A stretch of 64,000 nt of DNA from an uncultured Bacteroides sp. (GTDB taxonomy: Bacteria; Bacteroidota; Bacteroidia; Bacteroidales; Bacteroidaceae): contig USAN01000005.1 in assembly GCA_900552645.1 (NCBI GenBank), forward strand, positions 114,376-178,375, written 5' to 3'. A model generated the notes under the pieces. It saw only the letters and a program-made list of their open reading frames with translations. It did not search any database and was not told the origin of the DNA. Every line of letters begins with the position of its first letter. Position 1 is the first letter of the stretch. A program made the position numbers and the translations under genes. Positions 8,960 through 18,248 of this stretch are shown one piece after another.

Positions 8960-11900
8960 TTATTTTACTTTATCAGGTTTAACTATTTCATTTCCCATAT
9001 TATCTATTACATCTGCTTCATCACTCTTTATCTGAGATTTTCTATTCATCAGTTCATAAACAATAGGAATGATGAAAGCGTTCAAAAATGTTGATGTAAG
9101 CAATCCACCAAGTATAACCTTCGCCATAGGACTCTGAATTTCATTTCCTGCCAAATCACTGCGAAGAGCAAGAGGTATAAGAGCAAGTGCTGATGACAAC
9201 GCAGTCATCAAAATAGGATTAAGTCTATCTTTAGATCCTTGTATTATACTCTGCTGTATTCCCATTCCTTGCGCACGAAGCGTATTATAATGGCTTATAA
9301 GTAGCATTCCGTTACGTGTAGCTATACCAAATAAAGATATAAATCCTATTATTGCCGGAATACTTATTTCACCAGTAGTTATCACAAGAGCAAAAACTCC
9401 ACCTATAAGCGCCAGAGGTAAGTTAAGCAAAATTATGCCACTTTGTTTTGCGCTACGGAATTCCGAATAAAGAAGTATAAATATTACAACTATGCTCATA
9501 AATGAAGTAATCATCAGAGTTCGACTAGCAGCCTGTTCACTCTCGAACTGACCTCCATATTCAATATGATATCCTTCGGGCAATTTTATTTCAGTATCTA
9601 TCTTTTCCTGAATATCATTCACAACGCTTCTAAGATCTCTTCCGTTGGTGTTTGCAGATATAACTATCTTTCTCTTTACATTTTCACGACTTATAGTATT
9701 TGGTCCCATTGCCGATACTACATCTGCCACATAATTAAGAGGTACTTTCTTTCCATCATTAGTATCAATCATAAGATTTGAGATCTTATCCATATCGTCG
9801 CGTGCACTATCCTTAGTACGTACTATTAGGTTAAAAGCCTTTCCATCTTCATATATTTGAGATACAATTTCACCTGCCATATTCACTGTCACGAATTCGG
9901 AAAACTCAGGTATAGTTATACCATATTTCGCGAGCATTTCACGTTTAGGTACTATCTTCAACTGAGGACGTTCTATCTGCTGTTCAACATTAAGATCAGC
10001 TATTCCTGGAACATTCTTAATGATATCCTTTATCTGGTTACCAACAGAATACATTTTGTTTAGATCACTACCAAACAACTTTATTGCTATATTGGCTTTT
10101 GTGCCAGACAGCATAGCATCTATACGATGACTTATCGGTTGTCCTATTTCTATATTTGCTCCTACCAAACTTGACAGTTTAGTCCTTACCTCATTTACCA
10201 CCTCCTGACGTGAACGATCTTTCAATACAAACGGTGCCTCAATTTCACTTGTATTTACTCCAAGTGCATGTTCGTCAAGTTCGGCACGACCTGTTTTTCT
10301 TGCTACAGTCTGAATTTCGGGAACCGACATAAGTAATTTTTCGGCACGTTCACCAAGCTTATCCGATTCTTCCAGTGAAATTCCAGGTAGTGAACTGACA
10401 TTTACTGTAAACGATCCTTCATTGAAAGAGGGAAGGAAAGAACGGCCTAAACTGAAAAAGAACACAAGTGCAATTACAAACAGCGCAATCGTACTTCCAA
10501 CTACTATAATCTTATGATTTAATGACCACTCTAACCAAACAGCATAATGTTTCTTGAGCCATCTTGCTACGAAAGCCTCTTTTTGTGAGCCCTCTTTGTT
10601 CTCTTTACCTAAAAGATAGCTACACAATACAGGAGTAAGCGTCAATGCTACTACAGTCGAAGCAAACAGAGCAACAATGAAAGCTATCCCAAGCGGAACA
10701 AGCATCTTGCCCTCCATTCCAGAAAGGAAGAAAAGAGGAATAAAGCTTACTACTATTATAAGTGTAGAGTTAAGAATAGGCATACGAACCTCACGTGATG
10801 CATCAAATACAACTTTAATCACCGATTTTCTTTCACCTTCAGGAAGCGCTCTATTACTTCGCAAATGCTTCCATACATTCTCTACATCTACAATTGCATC
10901 GTCTACAAGTGAACCTATAGCGATAGCCATACCACCAAGACTCATGGTATTTATAGTCAATCCCATATAATGAAGTACTAATATGGAAACAATTAGAGAA
11001 AGTGGCAGAGTTATAAGTGATATTAGTGTTGTTCTTACATTTGCAAGGAAAAGGAATAAAATAATGATAACAAATATAGCACCCTCATAAAGAGAGGTCT
11101 TTACATTGTTGATTGAATTTTCTATAAAATTACTCTGTCTGAATATATCTGATGAGATCTTCACATCGGCAGGCAAAGTCTTTTGTAAATCCTTCAATGA
11201 CTCATCAAGCTTTTTTGTCAGTTCTATGGTACCTGTATTGGGCTGTTTAGTTACTGTTATCAATACTGCTGGCTTACCTTCTACAGAGGCTGTACCTAGT
11301 TTAGGTTCCTGCGAACCTATCTTAACATCGGCAATATCTTCAAGAGTAACCGGTACTTCACCTATTTTTTTTATTACTGCTCTCCCTATCTGTGCCACAT
11401 TATGGGTAGCAACTACTCCACGCACTATATATTCATTGCCATATTCATAAATCACTCCTCCATTAGAATTCTGATTCATGTTTCGTGTAACATTCATTAC
11501 TTCATCTAGCGATACGTTATAATGCTTCATTCTAGCCGGATCAAGAGCTATTTGAAACTCCTTGATATCTCCACCAAGTACAGCTACCTGTGCCACCCCA
11601 CCCATTGAAAGCAGTCGAGGACGAATTGTCCAATCGGCCAATGTCCTTAAATCTAGCATTGAAGTAGAATCGGAAGTAAGACCTACAATAAGTAGTTCGC
11701 CAAGAATAGAAGATTGAGGACCAAGAGTTGGCTTACCTACATTCGAAGGTAAAGTCTCTCCTACTACAGATAGCTTTTCACTTACTATCTGTCGTGCAAG
11801 ATAAATATTTGTATCCCAGTCAAATTCAACCCATACTACAGAAAAACCATTTGTAGAAGATGATCTTACCCTACGTACATTAGTAGCACCATTTACGGCT

Positions 11901-12112
11901 GTTTCTATAGGAAAAGTAACTAATTGTTCTACCTCTTCTGCAGCCATTCCGTTGGCTTCTGTCATAACCACTACAGTAGGTGCATTAAGATCGGGAAATA
12001 CATCCACCTCGGTCTTATTGCCAATATAGATTCCCCATATAAGCAAAAGAACCGATGCTACAAGAACCGTAATACGGTTATGTAGCGAGAAAGATATTAT
12101 TTTATTCAGCAT
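8960..12112 (-). CDS. CusA/CzcA-family heavy-metal RND efflux pump
   Basis: 1050 residues, the usual length. It begins with a membrane helix (about 10-30) and two large periplasmic domains alternate with two blocks of membrane helices (about 340-500 and 880-1025). The fourth-helix region reads SLVDDAIVDVENV, with the acidic residues that relay protons in HME-type RND pumps, and FDWDTNIYLARQIVSEKL is typical of CzcA/CusA. The pump exports cations (Cu/Ag or Zn/Co/Cd class) from the periplasm or cytoplasm through the TolC-like channel. It sits between the adaptor and channel genes with gaps of 12 and 7 bp. The metal is unknown; the His-rich partners upstream suggest Zn, Ni, Co or Cu. Confidence 0.92.
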   Translation of the reverse strand: MLNKIISFSLHNRITVLVASVLLLIWGIYIGNKTEVDVFPDLNAPTVVVMTEANGMAAEEVEQLVTFPIETAVNGATNVRRVRSSSTNGFSVVWVEFDWDTNIYLARQIVSEKLSVVGETLPSNVGKPTLGPQSSILGELLIVGLTSDSTSMLDLRTLADWTIRPRLLSMGGVAQVAVLGGDIKEFQIALDPARMKHYNVSLDEVMNVTRNMNQNSNGGVIYEYGNEYIVRGVVATHNVAQIGRAVIKKIGEVPVTLEDIADVKIGSQEPKLGTASVEGKPAVLITVTKQPNTGTIELTKKLDESLKDLQKTLPADVKISSDIFRQSNFIENSINNVKTSLYEGAIFVIIILFLFLANVRTTLISLITLPLSLIVSILVLHYMGLTINTMSLGGMAIAIGSLVDDAIVDVENVWKHLRSNRALPEGERKSVIKVVFDASREVRMPILNSTLIIVVSFIPLFFLSGMEGKMLVPLGIAFIVALFASTVVALTLTPVLCSYLLGKENKEGSQKEAFVARWLKKHYAVWLEWSLNHKIIVVGSTIALFVIALVFFFSLGRSFLPSFNEGSFTVNVSSLPGISLEESDKLGERAEKLLMSVPEIQTVARKTGRAELDEHALGVNTSEIEAPFVLKDRSRQEVVNEVRTKLSSLVGANIEIGQPISHRIDAMLSGTKANIAIKLFGSDLNKMYSVGNQIKDIIKNVPGIADLNVEQQIERPQLKIVPKREMLAKYGITIPEFSEFVTVNMAGEIVSQIYEDGKAFNLIVRTKDSARDDMDKISNLMIDTNDGKKVPLNYVADVVSAMGPNTISRENVKRKIVISANTNGRDLRSVVNDIQEKIDTEIKLPEGYHIEYGGQFESEQAASRTLMITSFMSIVVIFILLYSEFRSAKQSGIILLNLPLALIGGVFALVITTGEISIPAIIGFISLFGIATRNGMLLISHYNTLRAQGMGIQQSIIQGSKDRLNPILMTALSSALALIPLALRSDLAGNEIQSPMAKVILGGLLTSTFLNAFIIPIVYELMNRKSQIKSDEADVIDNMGNEIVKPDKVK

Positions 12113-12124
12113 AGTACTCCGATT

Positions 12125-13330
12125 TTAATGTTCGTGACCATGAGATGGAATTGCACTAGAAACAGATGCTAGTCTCACCCGATATGCACCTTTTGTCACT
12201 ACCCTTTCTCCAGCTTTCAGTCCGGTAAGTATCTGAACCTCCTTACCATTGTTCATACCCAAAGTAACCTCCTGTTTTTTATATCCTTCCTCATCAATCT
12301 GCAGATAGATGAAGTTTACCCCTTGTTCTTCTGTTATTGCAGTAAGAGGTAATGAAAGTACATTTGGTATTTCGGATGACAAAAGATATATTTCTACAAA
12401 CGATCCCGGCACTACATCTCCTTGATTGTCAAATTCGAAAGTAACTGGTATGAAATAGGAGTCGGAAGATGATTTTCCATATGATAACAACTTACCACTT
12501 AATGCTTGCAGTTCATAAACCTTATTGTCGTATGGAGTCTTAAAATTGGCCGACTTTATAAGATTAAGTGCCTTGTAGTATTTTTCGGACACATCAGCCT
12601 GCAAATAAAGTTTACGTGTCTGCGTAACACTCAGTAATGGTTGTCCTACAGTAACATAATCACCCTCTTGCACCATACAATTCTTTATATATCCACTCAT
12701 AGGAGAGGTTATTGTAACCCCTTTACTATTCTGATTCTTTGCAAGTGCTTGATAAGAAAGACGAGTATTTTCGTAATTTTCTTTTATAACATTGAATTCC
12801 TTTTGCGATATTATCTGGCTCTTTACAAGTTCTAACGCACGATCATACTCCTGTTTTGCAGTCTCGTATGCTATCTTTGTACGTTTTACAGGATCACCTT
12901 CTGGCATATTCTCGGCATTTACAGATAGAATAGCCGTCCCTTTTCCTACACTCATACCTGCTGTTACGGGTTGTTTGAAAGACACTATTCCGGCAACATT
13001 CGATACTATAACCGACTCATTTCCCTGAGCAGCCTGTACTTTACCACTAGTAAGTATTACATTACAAAACGGTTTGGGTTCTATTACTTCCGACACAACG
13101 CCTACTGCTTTTGCTTGCTCAGGCAGTAGAACTATTTCATCGGAAGCAGGTATAGTTTCATTTTCATGATCATGATCACCTGTACACTCTTCACCATGTG
13201 CATCTTCAGTATGAGAACTATCCTGTGAATGTTGAGCATGATCATGCTCATCACTAGTATTTGTAGTATTACTGTTGCATGCCGCAATCATAAAAAGCGG
13301 CAATGCAAATATAAAAATATACTTTTTCAT
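12125..13330 (-). CDS. RND efflux periplasmic adaptor with His-rich N-terminus
   Basis: 401 residues. Lipoprotein signal ending MIAAC (Cys18). Residues about 26-60 are packed with His, Asp and Glu (DEHDHAQH, HTEDAHGEE, GDHDHENE), a likely metal-binding tail. Then comes a typical HlyD/CusB-like adaptor: a barrel-sandwich hybrid (about 90-130 and 205-235), a helical hairpin (about 135-200), and beta-barrel and membrane-proximal domains ending in another short His motif (SHGHEH). It bridges the RND pump and the channel, and may pass metal ions to the pump as CusB does. The gap to the pump gene is 12 bp. Confidence 0.9.
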   Translation of the reverse strand: MKKYIFIFALPLFMIAACNSNTTNTSDEHDHAQHSQDSSHTEDAHGEECTGDHDHENETIPASDEIVLLPEQAKAVGVVSEVIEPKPFCNVILTSGKVQAAQGNESVIVSNVAGIVSFKQPVTAGMSVGKGTAILSVNAENMPEGDPVKRTKIAYETAKQEYDRALELVKSQIISQKEFNVIKENYENTRLSYQALAKNQNSKGVTITSPMSGYIKNCMVQEGDYVTVGQPLLSVTQTRKLYLQADVSEKYYKALNLIKSANFKTPYDNKVYELQALSGKLLSYGKSSSDSYFIPVTFEFDNQGDVVPGSFVEIYLLSSEIPNVLSLPLTAITEEQGVNFIYLQIDEEGYKKQEVTLGMNNGKEVQILTGLKAGERVVTKGAYRVRLASVSSAIPSHGHEH

Positions 13331-13412
13331 TATTTGCTATAATTATTTGATAATAAATACAATAAGAGATTTATTGTTCATTTTTATAAACAATAAATAT
13401 TTTAGATAAAGA

Positions 13413-13844
13413 TCAAATAATTTCGCAAGGAGGCGCACGAAGTCCTACTACCTGCGGAATGCTGGTAGAATGAAGATGTTCCAAATAATAATAAGGAAGT
13501 TTCACTCTCTCACATATATCAGGTAATGACAGATTAAATATGTCATTTATTGAATATAAAAGAGTAAATATAGGAACATCAGCAGTAAATAAATCGGATA
13601 CCCTATCAGGATTAATACTGTTGAATTTAGTTATACATAAAGTATTACATGAATGGTTTTCATCATTCATATCCTCGGCATGAGAGTGAGTGTTAGAATT
13701 AGAATTACAATTGCACTGACATTCAGTAACATCATGCTGCAGACATATTATTTCCTGATGATGATGATGAGGCATAACCGATGCTGTAAGCATTAGGATA
13801 CTTACTATAAGTAAAATGAAACTTATATATTGCCTCTTCTTCAT
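13413..13844 (-). CDS. Small exported His/Cys-rich protein heading the metal efflux operon
   Basis: 143 residues from the ATG at 13844 (MKKRQYIS), chosen because it gives a compact signal peptide; an ATG six codons upstream at 13862 is the alternative. After the signal segment come HHHH (MPHHHHQE) and a Cys-rich run (CLQHDVTECQCNCNSN), then HSHAEDM and further Cys residues near NHSCNTLC, so the middle of the protein could bind soft or borderline metals in the periplasm. The C-terminal part (about 90-143) has mixed character with a hydrophobic stretch. It is 82 bp upstream of the adaptor gene on the same strand. Proteins of this type (DUF6769-like, as I recall) are commonly placed ahead of Bacteroides cation efflux genes. 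No enzymatic function is suggested. Confidence 0.7.
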   Translation of the reverse strand: MKKRQYISFILLIVSILMLTASVMPHHHHQEIICLQHDVTECQCNCNSNSNTHSHAEDMNDENHSCNTLCITKFNSINPDRVSDLFTADVPIFTLLYSINDIFNLSLPDICERVKLPYYYLEHLHSTSIPQVVGLRAPPCEII

Positions 13845-13923
13845 ATTCTGCAAAAATAACATTTAACTGCTTATAATCAAAACGTTTATTGTTATTCTTT
13901 TATTTACAATGCAAACAAAAAAA

Positions 13924-13953
13924 GCTGTCCAAATAGATGAACAGCCTTTTTTA
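13924..13953 (-). terminator. Terminator of the M13 peptidase gene
   Basis: Minus strand reads GGCTGTTC, a short loop, GGACAGC and then a T run. The stem is 13924-13930 with 13939-13945 (one G:T pair). It lies about 20 bp after the peptidase stop codon. Confidence 0.75.
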
Positions 13954-13975
13954 TTACTATATATTAATAATTATT

Positions 13976-16009
13976 TTACCAAACTGATACTCTTTTTTCA
14001 GGAGCTAGATACATAGGATCATTCTCTTTTATATTAAAAGCTTCATACCATGCATCAATATGTGGAAGAGCACCATTCACACGCCATCTACCCAAAGAGT
14101 GAGGATCGGATTTTGTCTGAAGACGTATCTGTTCATCGCGTATATTACCTGCCCAAACACCTGCATATGCCAAAAAGAAGCGCTGTTCCGGAGTTAATCC
14201 GTCTTGTACTTTAAGAGGCATATCCTTAGTAGCATTTTTAAATGCCTGATAAGATATCTGTAAGCCACCATGATCGGCAATATTTTCACCTAAAGTAAGT
14301 GCACCATTAGCATTCAAACCTGGCAGAACTTCGATTTTATCGAAGAAATCGACCATTACTTTTGTACGTTCATTGAAATTCTTTGCATCCTCGGCGGACC
14401 ACCAATCTTTAAGATTACCTTCCTTATCAAACTGACGACCCTGATCATCAAATCCGTGAGTCATTTCATGACCTATCACTACGCCTATAGCTCCATAATT
14501 GAAAGCATCATCTGCATTCATATCAAAGAATGGATACTGAAGGATTCCGGCAGGGAAACATATTTCGTTAGTAGTAGGGTTATAGTAAGCATTTACAGTC
14601 TGAGGAGTCATATACCACTCATCCTTGTCTACAGGTTTGGTTGCCTTTGCTAACATATATTCCAATTCGAATTCATTAGCTCGCTTCACGTTAGCCCAAT
14701 AAGAATCATTCTTTATGTCAAGTTTAGAATAATCTCTCCATTTATCAGGATAGCCTACTTTAACATAGAAAGAGTTGAGTTTCTCGATAGCCTTAGTCTT
14801 TGTACTATCACTCATCCATTTCTGTGCCATTATACGCTCTCCTAATGATTTCTGAAGATTCTTTACCAACTGCACCATTCTCTCTTTTGCAGCTGCAGGA
14901 AAATATTTTTCTACATACATCTGTCCTACTGCTTCTCCAAGCACACCGTTTACAGTTCCTACAGCCTTCTTCCAGCGTGGACTATCCTCTTTCCTTCCCG
15001 ATAGAGTTTTACCGTAGAAATCAAAATTCTGTGCAGCAATTTCATCACTTAAGTATGCAGCGGCAGCATCAATAAGCTTCCATTGCATATAAGCCTTCTG
15101 TTTTTCTATTGGAACTTCATTTATTATTTTTTCTACCTCTTTTATTGGTTCAATCTGCGATACGCTAAGTGATGTAAGTCCTTTTATGCCTATTCCATCA
15201 AAAAAATTATTCCATGCAATGCCAGGCATTGATTTCTTCAGTTCCTCTACACTCATCTTATGATAATTAGCAGCAGGATCGCGAAGCTGAACCATATTAA
15301 AAGATTGCTTGGCAATTCTTGTCTCAATATCCATTACAGATTCCATATTCTTACGTGAAGTAGCCTCGTCATATCCAGCCAATTGGAACATCTTTATAAC
15401 ATGCTGCTTAAATTTATCACGTATAGATTTAGTAACACTATCATTATCGAGATAGTATTCTTTCTGGCCTAGACTTAATCCTCCTTGAGCAATCTGAAAT
15501 AAGTTATTCTTACTATTCATTATATCGGCATCGACATAATAAGAGAAGTACGGGAAAGCACTTGAATGATTTAGTTTAGTAATCATAGGAACAATCTCCG
15601 ACTTATCCTTAATGTTTCCTATCATAACAAGTTCGTCCTTTATAGGAGCAATTCCATCCTTGTTTAGCTTTACGCTATCCATTGCAAGATTATATACATC
15701 AGCAATCTTCTGCGCAACAGTTCCTTGTTCCTGAGTTTGTGCAGCAATTCCCGCAATCAACTCATTTAACTGTTTCTTGTTATTCTCGGCCAATAAATCG
15801 AATGAGCCAAAACGAGAATACTCTCCTGTAAGTGGATTATTCTTCATCCACCCTCCGCAAGCATAACTGTAAAAGTCGGACCCACGTGCAACGGTAGTAT
15901 CCATATTGGCAACATCAATGCCGGCAGATACCACATCTTTTTTTGTTTCACATCCTGTAGTCATAACCACACCGAATGCTAAAATTGGTAAATAATGTAA
16001 TGCTTTCAT
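13976..16009 (-). CDS. M13 family zinc metallopeptidase (PepO/neprilysin-like)
   Basis: 677 residues, normal for the family. Lipoprotein signal ending VMTTGC (Cys20). The N-terminal M13 domain begins with the typical DFYSYACGGWMKNNPL. The catalytic zinc motif HEMTH is at residues 514-518, followed by GFDDQGRQFD, with the third ligand Glu in GENIADHGGL near 574. The C-terminus (DAWYEAFNIKENDPMYL ... RVSVW) matches PepO-type enzymes, which cleave oligopeptides. Predicted to be membrane-anchored and to act outside the cytoplasm. Directly downstream of the ABC-F gene (23 bp) and likely co-transcribed. Confidence 0.93.
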   Translation of the reverse strand: MKALHYLPILAFGVVMTTGCETKKDVVSAGIDVANMDTTVARGSDFYSYACGGWMKNNPLTGEYSRFGSFDLLAENNKKQLNELIAGIAAQTQEQGTVAQKIADVYNLAMDSVKLNKDGIAPIKDELVMIGNIKDKSEIVPMITKLNHSSAFPYFSYYVDADIMNSKNNLFQIAQGGLSLGQKEYYLDNDSVTKSIRDKFKQHVIKMFQLAGYDEATSRKNMESVMDIETRIAKQSFNMVQLRDPAANYHKMSVEELKKSMPGIAWNNFFDGIGIKGLTSLSVSQIEPIKEVEKIINEVPIEKQKAYMQWKLIDAAAAYLSDEIAAQNFDFYGKTLSGRKEDSPRWKKAVGTVNGVLGEAVGQMYVEKYFPAAAKERMVQLVKNLQKSLGERIMAQKWMSDSTKTKAIEKLNSFYVKVGYPDKWRDYSKLDIKNDSYWANVKRANEFELEYMLAKATKPVDKDEWYMTPQTVNAYYNPTTNEICFPAGILQYPFFDMNADDAFNYGAIGVVIGHEMTHGFDDQGRQFDKEGNLKDWWSAEDAKNFNERTKVMVDFFDKIEVLPGLNANGALTLGENIADHGGLQISYQAFKNATKDMPLKVQDGLTPEQRFFLAYAGVWAGNIRDEQIRLQTKSDPHSLGRWRVNGALPHIDAWYEAFNIKENDPMYLAPEKRVSVW

Positions 16010-16032
16010 ATATTATATGATTTATAATCCTT

Positions 16033-17970
16033 CTATTTCTGAATATCTTCAAGTTCCAACGATACTCTTTCCCACTCTTCCACTACTTCGTCAAGTTCTT
16101 TTTTCTTTTTCTGATGATGCTCGTAAAGTTTCATGTCGGCTGCTCCTTCCGGAGTCGTCATCTGTTCTTCAATAGCCGCTATTTCACTTTCAAGAACATC
16201 AATCTGTTCTTCACAGTCGGATATCTGTTTTTCAATTTTTCTGATTTTCTTATTTAGTTCTTTTTGTGCTTCGTAAGATAATTTATTATCGCTTACAGAC
16301 TGCACTTCTTCGCTCTTATTATTTTGAGAAGGAGATGATGATAGATGAAGTTGATTAAGATTCTCCATATTTTTCTTACGTAAGAATTCATATATTCCTC
16401 CCAAATGTTCTTTAACAATTCCTCCCCCGAATTCATAAACCTTTGATACAAGTCCATCCAGAAAGTCACGGTCGTGTGATACAATTATAACAGTTCCGTC
16501 AAACTCTCTTATCGCATCCTTTAGCACATCCTTAGAACGCATATCAAGATGATTGGTAGGTTCGTCGAGTATAAGCAGATTTACCGGTTCAAGAAGTAGC
16601 TTTATCATTGCCAATCTGCTTCGTTCTCCTCCCGAAAGTACCTTTACTTTCTTATCGGATGCTTCTCCTCCAAACATGAATGCTCCTAATATGTCACGTA
16701 TCTTCAAACGTATATCGCCAACTGCTACTCGGTCTATCGTATCAAATACCGTAGTGTTCTCATCCAGAAGCTGTGCCTGATTTTGTGCAAAATATCCAAT
16801 CTGCACATTATGTCCTATTGTAAGCTTACCCTCATAAGATATCTGATCCATGATACACTTTACTAGAGTAGACTTACCTTCACCATTCTTACCTACGAAA
16901 GCAACCTTATCGCCACGCTCAATTGTAAGATCTACATCATGAAATACAACATGATTACCATATGCCTTCTTTACATTCTCACATATTACAGGATAATTAC
17001 CCGAGCGCATGGCAGTAGGGAATTTAAGTCTCAATGAAGAATTATCTTCATCGTCTATTTCTATGTGAACAATTTTTTCCAATTGTTTTATACGACTCTG
17101 CACCTGCACAGCCTTCGTTGCCTTATAACGAAATCGCTCTATGAAATCCTCAGTCTCTTGAATCTGCTTCTGTTGATTTTCATAAGCACGCAGTTGTTGT
17201 TCGCGCCTCTCCTTCCTTAACTCTACAAATTCATCATATGCCACTTTATAATCATAAATATGACCACATGAAATTTCAACAGTACGGTTAGTAACGTTAT
17301 TAATGAAAGCACGGTCATGACTCACTAGTACAACTGCTCCTGCATTAACTTTCAAAAAATTCTCCAGCCATTGTATACTCTCTATATCAAGATGATTGGT
17401 AGGTTCGTCCAAAAGAAGCACATCTGGGCGTCGCAGTAAAAGTTTCGCCAGTTCTATACGCATTCTCCATCCTCCACTGAATTCGGATGTAGACCGGTTA
17501 AAATCTTCACGCGTAAAACCAAGTCCTATAAGCGTACGTTCTATTTCCGATTTATAGTTTACCCCTCCCATCATAAGGAAATGATCATTATCATGAGTAA
17601 ACTTTTCTATAAGTTTATGATAGCTTTCAGATTCATAATCAGTACGTTCGGCTAGTTCGTTATTCATTCTCTCCAAAGACTCCTGCATCTCGAATATATG
17701 TTCAAAAGCCATTTCTGCCTCTTCCATTACAGTACGGTTATCACTCAAAATCATAACCTGAGGTAAATAACCTATACTTACTTCACGTTGTACAGAAATC
17801 GTACCGCTGGTAGGACTCTGTATTCCTGCCAATATCTTTAGCATAGTAGACTTACCTGCCCCGTTCTTTCCTACTAGTGCAATTCGGTCACGCTTGTTTA
17901 TAACATAAGATACATCCTCAAATAAAGGAGTAACACCAAACTCTACTTTCAAATTATCAACTGAAATCAT
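16033..17970 (-). CDS. ABC-F family ATPase (ribosome-associated type)
   Basis: 645 residues with two ABC domains and no membrane segments. Walker A GKNGAGKS and GKNGEGKS, signature motifs SGGWRM and LSGGERSR, Walker B LLLDEPTNHLD and LILDEPTNHLD. The two domains are joined by a charged helical linker (about 240-300), and the C-terminus (about 540-645) is a charged coiled coil like those of Uup and YheS-type proteins. ABC-F proteins bind the ribosomal E site and resolve stalled translation; some give antibiotic resistance. Nothing here marks this one as a resistance protein. First gene of the unit with the M13 peptidase; a -7 box lies 31 bp upstream. Confidence 0.9.
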   Translation of the reverse strand: MISVDNLKVEFGVTPLFEDVSYVINKRDRIALVGKNGAGKSTMLKILAGIQSPTSGTISVQREVSIGYLPQVMILSDNRTVMEEAEMAFEHIFEMQESLERMNNELAERTDYESESYHKLIEKFTHDNDHFLMMGGVNYKSEIERTLIGLGFTREDFNRSTSEFSGGWRMRIELAKLLLRRPDVLLLDEPTNHLDIESIQWLENFLKVNAGAVVLVSHDRAFINNVTNRTVEISCGHIYDYKVAYDEFVELRKERREQQLRAYENQQKQIQETEDFIERFRYKATKAVQVQSRIKQLEKIVHIEIDDEDNSSLRLKFPTAMRSGNYPVICENVKKAYGNHVVFHDVDLTIERGDKVAFVGKNGEGKSTLVKCIMDQISYEGKLTIGHNVQIGYFAQNQAQLLDENTTVFDTIDRVAVGDIRLKIRDILGAFMFGGEASDKKVKVLSGGERSRLAMIKLLLEPVNLLILDEPTNHLDMRSKDVLKDAIREFDGTVIIVSHDRDFLDGLVSKVYEFGGGIVKEHLGGIYEFLRKKNMENLNQLHLSSSPSQNNKSEEVQSVSDNKLSYEAQKELNKKIRKIEKQISDCEEQIDVLESEIAAIEEQMTTPEGAADMKLYEHHQKKKKELDEVVEEWERVSLELEDIQK

Positions 17971-18001
17971 CTTCTCTCTTTTAATCCATTTTTATGCGCG
18001 A

Positions 18002-18009
18002 CAAAGATA
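18002..18009 (-). promoter_or_regulatory. -7 box of the ABC-F/M13 peptidase unit
   Basis: Minus strand TATCTTTG is a full match to TAnnTTTG and lies 31 bp before the ABC-F start. Confidence 0.5.
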
Positions 18010-18199
18010 TGGTTTTATATGCAAAAAAAATAAAATATAAAAGTATAAAAACGTCTCATGTATTAACAAGTTAAACACAAAACTTAAAACATGTTACTAT
18101 TTAACTCTTTTCCTCTCACAAATTTGTAGATAATGCAAAAATCCATACCTTTGTACTGTGTTTTTCATAGTATTAGATTTAAGGTTAACAAAAAAGATT

Positions 18200-18226
18200 G
18201 GCTGTCTGGGAAGATAGCCTTTTTTT
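18200..18226 (-). terminator. Terminator after mutL
   Basis: GGCTGTCT (18200-18207) pairs with AGATAGCC (18212-18219) with one wobble. A/T runs on both sides allow function on the minus strand at the end of the guaB-mutL block. Confidence 0.75.
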
Positions 18227-18248
18227 ATGCTCTTTTTGTTCCTTTTTA

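Noticed and set aside
16033..17970. The ABC-F protein as an antibiotic-resistance determinant.
   Set aside because: Its sequence and coupling to an M13 peptidase look like the housekeeping Uup/YheS-type; there is no mobile context.
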